This document shows positions 55,710-62,760 of a stretch of 64,000 nucleotides of DNA, piece by piece (position 1 is the stretch's first letter; each line of letters starts with the position of its first letter). The notes under the pieces were generated by a model. That model worked only from the letters and a program-made list of their open reading frames with translations. It was not told the origin of the DNA and searched no databases. This DNA comes from Halanaerobium kushneri. Lineage in GTDB: Bacteria > Bacillota > Halanaerobiia > Halanaerobiales > Halanaerobiaceae. The stretch is taken from assembly GCF_900156285.1 (NCBI RefSeq), contig NZ_FTNC01000013.1, positions 1-64,000 of the forward strand, in the 5' to 3' direction. Position numbers and translations under genes: made by a program.

Positions 55710-55738
55710 TTGTGATAAATTTAACTAATTTTGTTATA
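55710..55738 (-). promoter_or_regulatory. Hydrogenase operon -10 and Rex-like operator candidate
   Basis: The minus-strand TATAAC (55733-55738) is a possible -10; no good -35 is visible. At 55710-55727 the sequence TTGTGATAAATTTAACTA matches the Rex consensus TTGTTAAnnnnTTAACAA at 11 of 14 positions and would overlap the transcription start. NADH-sensing Rex often controls hydrogenases, but this call is weak. Confidence 0.3.
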
Positions 55739-55890
55739 CTTTCATGAATTTTCAGACTATTGTACTCACAAGGTACCTTTAATCCAAATTTCTCTAAGTT
55801 AATAATATCACATCTCAACCATTATAAGCAAATGTTATTAACTTGGTTAAATATAAAAAAATTGAAAATTAACTATTATCTTAATAATAA

Positions 55891-55940
55891 ACTCAAACTT
55901 AGCACTCTAAGAATCTTTTGGCAAGTGCGAAGTTTGAGAT
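55891..55940 (-). terminator. Terminator of the antiporter gene
   Basis: CTCAAACTT-A-GCACT pairs with AGTGC-GA-AGTTTGAG; on the minus strand TTTATTATTA follows. Confidence 0.65.
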
Positions 55941-55946
55941 AGCAAC

Positions 55947-57137
55947 TTATAAATTAGAATCGGCTTTTAACCAGTGACTACCAGCAGTTTTAATTGCAAC
56001 CGCCCCCAGCGGTGCTGTAACAACAATCGATAAAACGGCCAGAGCCAGAATTAGATCTCCAGAAGCCACACCAGCTGCAAGTGGAATAGCTCCTATTGCT
56101 GCCTGAACTGTAGCTTTAGGGGTATAGGCCAGTACACAAAAAACTCTTTCCTTTAAATTGAGCTGTGTTCCTGCAAGAGAGATAAAAACTCCAATAGACC
56201 TAGCACTTAAACCTATTGCAATAATAATTAAGCCTAATAAACCTGATTCAAGGGCAAGCTGAACATTAACTTCAGCCCCAATTAAAACAAATAACATTAG
56301 TTCTGCAAAAACCCAAATTTTATTAAATTTAGATGATAGTCTTTTTCCTAAAATAGAATAGCGTTCCTGAATTACAAAGCCAATTACCATTATACCTAAT
56401 AAAGTAGCAATTGGAATAATTCCATCCAGTAAATTTTCCAAAGAATTCATTAAAATACCAAAACTTAAAATCAAAAGTGCTTTTTTTGTATCACGAATAT
56501 GATATTTTTTAAAAATATAGATTAAAAATAAAGCAATAGCTGTTCCCAGAATAATCCCCAACAAAATGGCAACCGGTACATTTAAAATCTGTCTGAATAT
56601 ATTAATCTGTTGTCCACCATAAATACTTAAAAATGCAGAAAATATTGTAATTGCTACAACATCGTCAACCGAAGCACCTGTTAAGACTAAAGTGGGAATT
56701 CCTTTATCTGCACCTTTCCCCTGATCAATTAAAGCTAACATCTGAGGCACAACTACAGCTGGGGAAACAGCTGCAATTATAAAAGCCAGAATACCCGCTT
56801 CCACAAATTCAAAATTCAAAAAATAAACAGCAGCTAAAATAACAGCTGCTCCCTCCATTAAACCGGGAATAAAACTCAATTTTACTGCCGGAACACCAAC
56901 TTTTTTTAGAGTTTCTTTTTCAATTCCCAGTCCTGCTCTAATTAAAATTACTATTAAAGCAATCATTCTTAAATCCGAAGATATGTTTAAAATATCCTGG
57001 CTTATCAGATCAAAACCATATGGCCCCAACAAAATTCCAATTAACAACATTCCCAGCAGAGCGGGTAATTTTAAACGATCAAAAAATCTACCAAATAATA
57101 AAGCAAATAATATAATTAAAGCTAAACTTAAAGCCAA
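55947..57137 (-). CDS. Cation:proton antiporter (CPA family, NhaP/Kef-type membrane domain), fluoride-switch controlled
   Basis: A 396-residue membrane antiporter with about 12-13 hydrophobic segments and no C-terminal regulatory (TrkA-N) domain. LLGMLLIGILLGPYGFDLIS (about residues 26-45) and the ion-binding core TGASVDDVVAITIF (about 152-165), with its conserved acidic pair, fit the CPA superfamily. It should exchange Na+ or K+ for H+. A fluoride riboswitch lies directly upstream, and antiporters are among the known gene classes under that switch, so it may help resist fluoride (inference). The start is a TTG at 57137 with GGAGAG upstream. Confidence 0.88.
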   Translation of the reverse strand: MALSLALIILFALLFGRFFDRLKLPALLGMLLIGILLGPYGFDLISQDILNISSDLRMIALIVILIRAGLGIEKETLKKVGVPAVKLSFIPGLMEGAAVILAAVYFLNFEFVEAGILAFIIAAVSPAVVVPQMLALIDQGKGADKGIPTLVLTGASVDDVVAITIFSAFLSIYGGQQINIFRQILNVPVAILLGIILGTAIALFLIYIFKKYHIRDTKKALLILSFGILMNSLENLLDGIIPIATLLGIMVIGFVIQERYSILGKRLSSKFNKIWVFAELMLFVLIGAEVNVQLALESGLLGLIIIAIGLSARSIGVFISLAGTQLNLKERVFCVLAYTPKATVQAAIGAIPLAAGVASGDLILALAVLSIVVTAPLGAVAIKTAGSHWLKADSNL

Positions 57138-57212
57138 AGTAATCTCTCCTCTCTTAATCTTTTGTAGCCTATGCTTAGAAATAATTTTTAAATAACTGGT
57201 AACAAATGCAAT

Positions 57213-57305
57213 AAAAAAAGGCCCCTATCTAGATAGGGTAAACCCTAAAAAGATAGGAGCCATCAACTGCTATTTAACAGTGGTTAAAGGGGGAGCTCCA
57301 TCCCC
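57213..57305 (-). promoter_or_regulatory. Fluoride riboswitch (crcB type) with terminator platform
   Basis: On the minus strand the aptamer begins GGGGATGGAGCTCCCC (57290-57305), then TTTAACCACTG...CAGTTGATGGCTCCTATC. These match the crcB-motif plan: P1 GGGG/CCCC, loop GGAGC able to form the pseudoknot with GCTCC, and the UGAUGGCUCCUA block. The expression platform is a terminator: GGCTCCTATCT pairs with AGATAGGGGCC, followed by seven T's (57213-57262). It shares the GCTCC strand with the pseudoknot, so fluoride binding should prevent termination and switch the antiporter on. The aptamer starts at the base after the aminotransferase stop codon. Confidence 0.88.
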
Positions 57306-58442
57306 TTAATTCATTTTATTTACAAAAATTTTATGTAATTCAACATTTAACCCAAAACCTAGTTCTCTTAAACTGTGGTCAAATGCTTTTAAAGTTCTGT
57401 AAAGTTTTTCTTCGTAACAATTTTCTCCCATATGACCAATCCGAATTAATTTATCTTCAAACTCTCCTAGAGAAGCTGCAATCATTACATTATGACTTTC
57501 TGTCATCAGCTGATTTAATTCCTGATAACTTATACCTTCTGGTATTTCAATTGCAGTCACTGTGTCAGAATAACCATTTTCAGCATATAAATTTAAATTA
57601 GATTCCTTGATAGCATGTCTGACTGCACTGGCAATTTTACTGTGACGCTTAAATACTTCTTTATCTGCCAGCCACTTATTTAAAGCAGCATCCAGAGCAT
57701 AAATATCACTAACTGCCTGAGTATAGGGAAAATATTTTTCTTCATACCAATTCTGCCAGAGCTGTAAATTAGTATAATAACCTCTAACAGCTGTTTTTCG
57801 GTTATTAACTGCCTCCCAGGCTGCATCACTAACACTCATAAAAGTAAGTCCTGGTGGTACAGAAAGACACTTTTGCGAACCACCGAGTATTATATCAATT
57901 CCCCAGTTATCTACTTCAATAGGTACACCACCAATTGCAGAAACAGAATCTACAACTGATAAAATATTATATTCATTTAATAAACTGGTGATTGCTTCAG
58001 CATTATTTATTACCCCAGTAGGAGTTTCACAGTGAACAAAGGTAGCAAATTTAAAATCATGTTCCTCTGCCAGCTTTGCTTCTAATTTATCGATATCAAT
58101 CTCTTTATTATAGGGGAATTCCCATCTTATAACCTCTGCCCCATAAAGATCAGCAAAATCTGCAAAGCCTCTGCCAAAGATTCCATTGTCCAGGACTAAA
58201 ACTCTATCCCCGGGCTCAATTAGAGAAGCACAGGCAGACTCAAGGCCTAAAATTCCCTCCCCACTCATAATAATCACATCATTTTTTGTCCTTAATATCT
58301 GCTGCAGTTTTGAACTAACATCCAGGTAAAAATCAAAAAAATCAGGATCAAGATCCGGGTTGGTAATTTTGCGGCTCATCGCCCGTCTAACTTCTTCGCT
58401 GACCTCAGTTGGACCGGGTGTCATTATTAATAAATCACTCAC
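57306..58442 (-). CDS. Class V pyridoxal-phosphate aminotransferase (alanine/serine-glyoxylate aminotransferase type)
   Basis: A 378-residue PLP enzyme. The N-terminus LIMTPGPTEVSEEVRRAM is typical of alanine-glyoxylate, serine-pyruvate and ureidoglycine-glyoxylate aminotransferases. The PLP Lys lies in GGSQKCLSVPPGL (about residues 186-198), with FVHCETPTGVINN and VDSVSAIGGVPIEVD. The exact amino donor is not clear. Start at the GTG 58442 (VSDLLIMTPGP) with GGGAGTGA upstream. Its stop codon abuts a fluoride riboswitch. A possible promoter for that switch (TTGAAT at 57338-57343, AATAAA at 57315-57320, 17-nt spacer) lies inside its last codons. Confidence 0.9.
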   Translation of the reverse strand: MSDLLIMTPGPTEVSEEVRRAMSRKITNPDLDPDFFDFYLDVSSKLQQILRTKNDVIIMSGEGILGLESACASLIEPGDRVLVLDNGIFGRGFADFADLYGAEVIRWEFPYNKEIDIDKLEAKLAEEHDFKFATFVHCETPTGVINNAEAITSLLNEYNILSVVDSVSAIGGVPIEVDNWGIDIILGGSQKCLSVPPGLTFMSVSDAAWEAVNNRKTAVRGYYTNLQLWQNWYEEKYFPYTQAVSDIYALDAALNKWLADKEVFKRHSKIASAVRHAIKESNLNLYAENGYSDTVTAIEIPEGISYQELNQLMTESHNVMIAASLGEFEDKLIRIGHMGENCYEEKLYRTLKAFDHSLRELGFGLNVELHKIFVNKMN

Positions 58443-58675
58443 AAAAATCACTCCCACAATTTTACGGTCTAATATAGATTTTATAACTTTTTATAGGAGA
58501 TTGTCAAGCTAATTATTGAAAGAAATAGCCCTAACATTTCTGATTTAAAGTGATTATAGTTAAATAGGAACTACAAACTCTTTTTTTGAAGTATTAATCA
58601 AATTTTAATATTTTGCAGTAAAAATAGCCAGTTTGAACTTTCAGACTAAATATTAAATTTTCTCCGCCAGTAATT

Positions 58676-59539
58676 TTATGTTTTTTCCCTTATCTTAAAC
58701 TCAAGCAAAAACAAAGGAAGCAAAAAAGCACTCAACATAATAACAGCCAGTGCGATTGCCTGAGTTATATTGGTCTGACTAAGACTATAAATAGCTGTAG
58801 TTAGTGTTTGAGTTTTACCGCTCATATTGCCAGCAAAAATAATTGTTGCTCCAAATTCCCCAGCAGCTCTAAGGACAGAAATAATTAACGCAGTAATAAA
58901 TCCTCTCCCACTCAGAGGTAAATATACTTTAAATAACAGATCTTTTTCGGCAGCTCCTTCAACTAGAGCAGCCTCAATTATATTTTTATTAACTGCTGCA
59001 AAAGAGTTTTTTAAAGTATGAATAAATAGAGGCAGCATAACAAATACCTGAACAATGATTAAAGCTGTAAAGGTAAAAGCCAGGTTGTCAGTCAGTTTAG
59101 ATAAAATTCCTCTGCTGCCAAAAGTTAATAGTAAAGCCAGGCCAGTAATACTTGGAGGAAGCAGTAGTGGAAGACTGATGACTATATTTATCACTTTATT
59201 TATATTTCTATTTTTACGACTGCTAAAATAACTAAATGGGACCCCTAAAACAATTGTTAATAGAGCTGAAATACTTAATGACAAAAAAGTAATTTTAAAA
59301 GCTGATAAAATATCCATACTTTTAAATATGCTGATAATTTCTGCAGCTGAACTTTCTACAAATAAAGAAAGAATTATGAGTGAAATAAAGAGGATACTTA
59401 AAACTGCAGGGATCAAAATTAATAACTCATCGGAAAAGGTAAATTTCTCAGGCTTCGAAAAATAATCCGGTGGAAATAAAGAAATTCTTTGCTGTTTTCT
59501 TTTTTGATTTTCTGTATCCAGAACTAAATCCTTACTCAT
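58676..59539 (-). CDS. modB: Molybdate/tungstate ABC importer permease (ModB family)
   Basis: A 287-residue permease with six membrane segments. Conserved parts are SLPLLLPPSITGLALLL (about residues 145-161), EAALVEGAAEKDLLFKVYLP (EAA loop, about 201-220) and RAAGEFGATIIFAGN (about 234-248), all close to ModB. The N-terminal cytoplasmic stretch of about 35 residues is longer than in E. coli ModB. It overlaps modA by 8 bp. No modC ATPase gene follows; 58458-58675 holds no gene and only a weak palindrome at 58630-58647. Confidence 0.9.
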   Translation of the reverse strand: MSKDLVLDTENQKRKQQRISLFPPDYFSKPEKFTFSDELLILIPAVLSILFISLIILSLFVESSAAEIISIFKSMDILSAFKITFLSLSISALLTIVLGVPFSYFSSRKNRNINKVINIVISLPLLLPPSITGLALLLTFGSRGILSKLTDNLAFTFTALIIVQVFVMLPLFIHTLKNSFAAVNKNIIEAALVEGAAEKDLLFKVYLPLSGRGFITALIISVLRAAGEFGATIIFAGNMSGKTQTLTTAIYSLSQTNITQAIALAVIMLSAFLLPLFLLEFKIREKT

Positions 59540-60317
59540 TTGTTTTCACTCTCTTAAAATTATATTTTGAAAATATTTTTTGTGCTGCATTACTTAAAAT
59601 ATAATTATAAACTTTTTCTGATCCTGATGTAGAATTATAACTTAATCCCATATAATATTTTGCTTCTATATTATATTTTGCAGGGATTTTAACTCGATAT
59701 AAATCCTGATCATCATTATAATCACTTAAATAGACAATCCCTGCATCAGCTGCTCCCAGTTTAACTTTGTTCAATACACTTTTTACATCAAATTCTCTGG
59801 AAACTATTGAAGAATTAAAGTCTGTTTTAATTTTTTGTCTAATTTTTGGATCAGCAATTGAATCTAAAAAGTTTTTGATCATTTTGCCGGTATAATCGCC
59901 AACAGGAACAGATCTATCAGCAAGCAGTAAAGAATAATCACTGCTTATTAATTGTTCCAGATTATTTATTTTCTCATTTTGAGAATTTATTATAATAATC
60001 AATTCATTTCTGGCAAAAATCGTTTCTTTTGCTATTATATTTTCACGGGATAACTGATTTAAATAATTATAGTTTGCAGATAAAAAGAGATCAAAATCTA
60101 CTCCCATTTTTATTTGACTGAAAAGCATCTGACTTCCTGCATAATTAATTTCCAAGCTATAATCTCTGCTTTCTGCCTCAAATTTATCTTTTATCTCATT
60201 TAAAGGTTCCTGCAAACTGGAAGCTGCCATTATTCTAAATGTTGAAACAGCAGTTACTTCTGTAGTCAAAATAAATATAATTAAAATAATTAATATAATT
60301 ATCTTTTTCTTTGCCAT
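59532..60317 (-). CDS. modA: Molybdate/tungstate-binding protein (ModA family)
   Basis: A 261-residue binding protein. An N-terminal signal or anchor covers residues 1-24 (IIILIILIIFILTTEVTAV). The family start FRIMAASSLQEPLNEI (about 27-42), FDLFLSANYNYL, SVPVGDYTGKM (about 137-147) and DAGIVYLSDY (about 193-202) are ModA features. There is no lipobox. Start at the ATG 60317 (MAKKK) with GAGGTGGAG upstream. A ModE-like palindrome lies 28 bp upstream. It should bring in molybdate or tungstate for Mo/W enzymes not in this window. Confidence 0.9.
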   Translation of the reverse strand: MAKKKIIILIILIIFILTTEVTAVSTFRIMAASSLQEPLNEIKDKFEAESRDYSLEINYAGSQMLFSQIKMGVDFDLFLSANYNYLNQLSRENIIAKETIFARNELIIIINSQNEKINNLEQLISSDYSLLLADRSVPVGDYTGKMIKNFLDSIADPKIRQKIKTDFNSSIVSREFDVKSVLNKVKLGAADAGIVYLSDYNDDQDLYRVKIPAKYNIEAKYYMGLSYNSTSGSEKVYNYILSNAAQKIFSKYNFKRVKTNE

Positions 60318-60344
60318 CCGGCTCCACCTCATTAAAAATTAACC

Positions 60345-60368
60345 CGTTATACCCAACCTCACATAACG
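60345..60368. promoter_or_regulatory. ModE-like operator upstream of modA
   Basis: CGTTATA, 9 bp, ACATAACG: a 24-bp dyad with the same arms and spacing as the E. coli modA operator (CGTTATAT...TACATAACG). It lies just upstream of the modA ribosome site. No modE gene is in the window. Confidence 0.65.
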
Positions 60369-60503
60369 AATTTAAAAATATATTCAATTTCCAGAATTAT
60401 TTCTCTATTTATGTATATTCTTGATCAACAATAATTATCCTCTATTTTGTAAAAATCAAAATTATTATAAAGACAAAATATCCTATTAACCCAGCTTAAG
60501 AAC

Positions 60504-60532
60504 TTGCAATAAATGCCTGTTTTTCCTATACT
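60504..60532 (+). promoter_or_regulatory. Promoter of the uncharacterised membrane protein gene
   Basis: TTGCAA (60504-60509), 17 nt, TATACT (60527-60532), only 22 nt before the reading frame. Confidence 0.6.
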
Positions 60533-60554
60533 TAAGTAAATTAGTTCTCTGGAG

Positions 60555-61277
60555 GTGATTCCAATTAATAGTCAGGAAAACTTTCAAAAAGTTCAACAAG
60601 AAAATGATAAGTCAATTCCCTTCATTATCAGCAGCTCTTATCTTTTAAGCTTTTTATTAATTAGACTGGCTGTAATGATAGCTGGTTCTGCAGGTAGTGC
60701 AGCATCCAATGCTGCTAAGACTGGTGATATAAAGTTTTATATAGGTTCCAATATTATACTTTTTGGTTATCATATTCATCACCTGTATATTGGAATTGCA
60801 TTAATTGCTCTGGCAGGTTGGTTTTCTATAACCAGGACACAATTTATTGACCAGAGGGATAATGCTCTAATTTATGGTATTGGTCTTGGTTTATTTATGG
60901 ATGAAATTGGATTGCTTTTAAGTTGGGGAAATTACTGGAATAGTTCAACTTATCTCCTTAGTTTATTACTTGGTGGAATATTTTTAAATATAATATTCTT
61001 TCCAGATTTTTGGAAAGACCTGCGGTCACATCTTGGCGAATTTAATCCTAAAAACAAAATATTAAAACATTATAATTCAAATGCTTTTGTTCTGGGGGTG
61101 GATAAATTGGCAAACAAAGCTGATAAAACTAGCAAAGTTAGTTTAGTATTTTCTGGATTAATATATATTATTGTAGGAATCTTAATTATTTCCAATCCAG
61201 AACTTGTATACTACTGGGTGGCAGGTGGTTTTTTCCTTCAGGGGCTGACAAAACTGGTAGAAGCCTGGAAAGAATAA
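60555..61277 (+). CDS. Uncharacterised integral membrane protein
   Basis: I do not recognise a named family. The 240-residue product has five to six hydrophobic segments. YHIHHLYIGIALI (about residues 76-88) puts three histidines at a membrane face and could bind metal. GLGLFMDEIGLLLSWG (about 115-130) has acidic residues in a helix. The last 45 residues (two helices, IVGILIISNPELV) recall DUF308/HdeD-type hairpins. The GTG at 60555 overlaps the GGAGG site, so it is unlikely to be the true start. An ATT at 60564 stands exactly 8 nt after GGAGG and is more probable. No ATG, TTG or other GTG occurs before the first helix. Confidence 0.8.
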   Translation: MIPINSQENFQKVQQENDKSIPFIISSSYLLSFLLIRLAVMIAGSAGSAASNAAKTGDIKFYIGSNIILFGYHIHHLYIGIALIALAGWFSITRTQFIDQRDNALIYGIGLGLFMDEIGLLLSWGNYWNSSTYLLSLLLGGIFLNIIFFPDFWKDLRSHLGEFNPKNKILKHYNSNAFVLGVDKLANKADKTSKVSLVFSGLIYIIVGILIISNPELVYYWVAGGFFLQGLTKLVEAWKE

Positions 61278-61301
61278 AATAATCTGTTTAAAATTTATAT
61301 A

Positions 61302-61377
61302 TGGAGCCGATGACAGGACTTGAACCTGCAGCCTTCGGTTTACGATACCACTGCTCTACCATTTGAGCTACACCGGC
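61302..61377 (-). tRNA. tRNA-Thr (anticodon CGU)
   Basis: A 76-nt cloverleaf with CCA encoded. The acceptor stem is GCCGGTG/CATCGGC, the D-arm GCTC...GAGC, the anticodon loop ATCGTAA with CGT (reads ACG), and the T-arm GCAGG-TTCAAGT-CCTGT. The 5' end GCCGGTGTAGCTCAA is the same as Firmicute tRNA-Thr. The anticodon stem GTGGT/ACCGA has one G-A mismatch and one U-G, and position 32 is A, which is unusual. It begins 5 bp after the degV stop, so it may be processed from the degV transcript. Confidence 0.88.
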
Positions 61378-61382
61378 TTTTT

Positions 61383-62219
61383 CTAAAATGCTATAACTAT
61401 CCCACCTTCATTAGCATAGACTGTGCTAATCCCAGCTGTTTCTACGATAATAATCTTTCTAAAATTATATTTTTGAGCAGCCTGTTTTTTAATATATTCT
61501 GCTTTCTCTAGAGCATTGCAGTGAGCAATTCCGAGAACTTTTTCTTCTAGTTTTTCCCCTTTTTCTCCAATTTTATCTACCAATTTTCTAATTGCTCTTT
61601 TACTTCCCCGGGCTTTATCAACAAGAGTTATTGTACCTTCCGGAGTTGCACCTAAAACTGGTTTAATATTAAAAAAAGAAGCTATTTTCCCTTTTAATTT
61701 TCCCATTCTTCCCGCTTTAATGAGGTTATCAAGAGAATCTAAAACAAATAATGTCTGCATCCCTGCAATATATTCTTCAGTTTTTTCTATAATTTCCCCT
61801 TTTTTTAAACCAGATTCAATTAACTCTCCCAGTTTATAAGCAATCATTGTTTCTCCGACTGAAGCACTAAAAGAATTAAATACCTTAATAAATTTATTTT
61901 CAGACTCTTCAACTAGCATATTTTTTGCCAGAACAGCATTCTGATAAGTTGCGCTCAATTCTTTAGAAAGAGTTACTACAAAAATATTTTCATATTTTTT
62001 ATATAAATCTAAAAAACGACCCGGTCCCGGGCTGGCAGTTTTTGGAGCCTGATTATGATTACGCATTTCAGCTAACAAAGCCTCACGGTCCAAATTCTCA
62101 TCATCCACAAAATGTTTATCTCCAATATCTATTGACAGAGGTGCTGTCGAGATATCAAATTTATTTCTTATTTCATCTGTTAAATCACAGCAGCTATCAA
62201 CTATTATTTTAAAGTTCAT
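61383..62219 (-). CDS. DegV-family fatty-acid-binding protein
   Basis: A 278-residue DegV protein. Conserved parts are KIIVDSCCDLTDEI (about residues 4-17), TASPGPGRFLDLY (about 59-71), VVTLSKELSATYQNAVLAK (the lipid head-group Ser region, about 78-96), SFSASVGETMIAYKL (about 115-129) and GRMGKLKGKIASFFNIKPVL (about 170-189). Family members bind fatty acids and, as FakB, feed them to the FakA kinase; which role applies here is not shown. GGAGG lies before the ATG. A tRNA-Thr gene follows at once. Confidence 0.92.
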   Translation of the reverse strand: MNFKIIVDSCCDLTDEIRNKFDISTAPLSIDIGDKHFVDDENLDREALLAEMRNHNQAPKTASPGPGRFLDLYKKYENIFVVTLSKELSATYQNAVLAKNMLVEESENKFIKVFNSFSASVGETMIAYKLGELIESGLKKGEIIEKTEEYIAGMQTLFVLDSLDNLIKAGRMGKLKGKIASFFNIKPVLGATPEGTITLVDKARGSKRAIRKLVDKIGEKGEKLEEKVLGIAHCNALEKAEYIKKQAAQKYNFRKIIIVETAGISTVYANEGGIVIAF

Positions 62220-62330
62220 AATTAACCTCCATATTTGGTTTTTAAACTTTCTTTATTTGATTATCTATTATATAATTTTATCTTTATTGAAAACAAAAAT
62301 CAACTAATAAATTATTTTTTTATTAAACAT

Positions 62331-62362
62331 AAAAAAACCCCGACTAAGTTAATAGCCAGGGT
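62331..62362 (-). terminator. Terminator of the cold-shock gene
   Basis: On the minus strand ACCCTGGCT pairs with AGTCGGGGT (nine pairs, two G-U), followed by seven T's. Confidence 0.8.
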
Positions 62363-62381
62363 AATTTCCATAATTTTTTAC

Positions 62382-62585
62382 TTATATAACTTCAACATTC
62401 TCTGCCTGAGGTCCACGATCTCCTTCAACAATCTCAAATTCAACTTCCTGACCTTCTTCTAAGGTTTTAAAACCTTCCTGCTGTAAAGCAGAGAAATGTA
62501 CAAATACATCGTCGCCATCTTCTCTTTCAATAAATCCATAACCCTTTTTCTCATCAAACCACTTAACTTTTCCTGTGTAAACCAT
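62382..62585 (-). CDS. Cold-shock domain protein (CspA family)
   Basis: A 67-residue single-strand nucleic acid-binding protein. RNP1 is KGYGFIERE (about residues 14-22), RNP2 is DVFVHFSAL (about 25-33), and the start [14 protein letters not shown] is typical. The C-terminus is slightly extended and ends AENVEVI. The gene has its own promoter and a structured leader, and GGAGGAAG lies before the ATG. Confidence 0.97.
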   Translation of the reverse strand: MVYTGKVKWFDEKKGYGFIEREDGDDVFVHFSALQQEGFKTLEEGQEVEFEIVEGDRGPQAENVEVI

Positions 62586-62612
62586 ATTAATATCTTCCTC
62601 CTAAAATTTAAC

Positions 62613-62680
62613 CTGAGTAAGTGTAACTAGTTTAGAATACTCAGTGCTTTAAATATATCATTAGATTTCGGATTTGTCAA
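62613..62680 (-). promoter_or_regulatory. Cold-shock gene promoter and 5' leader hairpin
   Basis: On the minus strand TTGACA (62675-62680), 17 nt, TATATT (62652-62657). The first transcribed bases can form a hairpin, CTGAGTA...TACTCAG (62613-62644), about 30 nt before the start codon. Leader structures of this kind are common in csp mRNAs. Confidence 0.75.
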
Positions 62681-62731
62681 ATTTTTCTGACTCAATTAAT
62701 TAAGCATTTGCTTTTAGTAAATTAATAGTTG

Positions 62732-62740
62732 TGATATAAT
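62732..62740 (+). promoter_or_regulatory. Extended -10 promoter of the antiporter-like gene at the right edge
   Basis: TG-A-TATAAT at 62732-62740 is a perfect extended -10. The nearest -35-like TTGCTT (62708) is too far, at 21 nt. The ATG follows 20 nt later behind GGAAGGAGG. Confidence 0.55.
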
Positions 62741-62760
62741 TCTGGGAAGGAGGAGTTAAA

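Noticed and set aside
57220-57262. A plain terminator of the aminotransferase gene only
   Set aside because: The sequence upstream fits the fluoride aptamer, and the terminator shares its GCTCC strand, so the whole is a riboswitch.
60333-60500. Molybdenum-cofactor riboswitch before modA
   Set aside because: No matching structured RNA is seen; the only strong signal is the ModE-like dyad.
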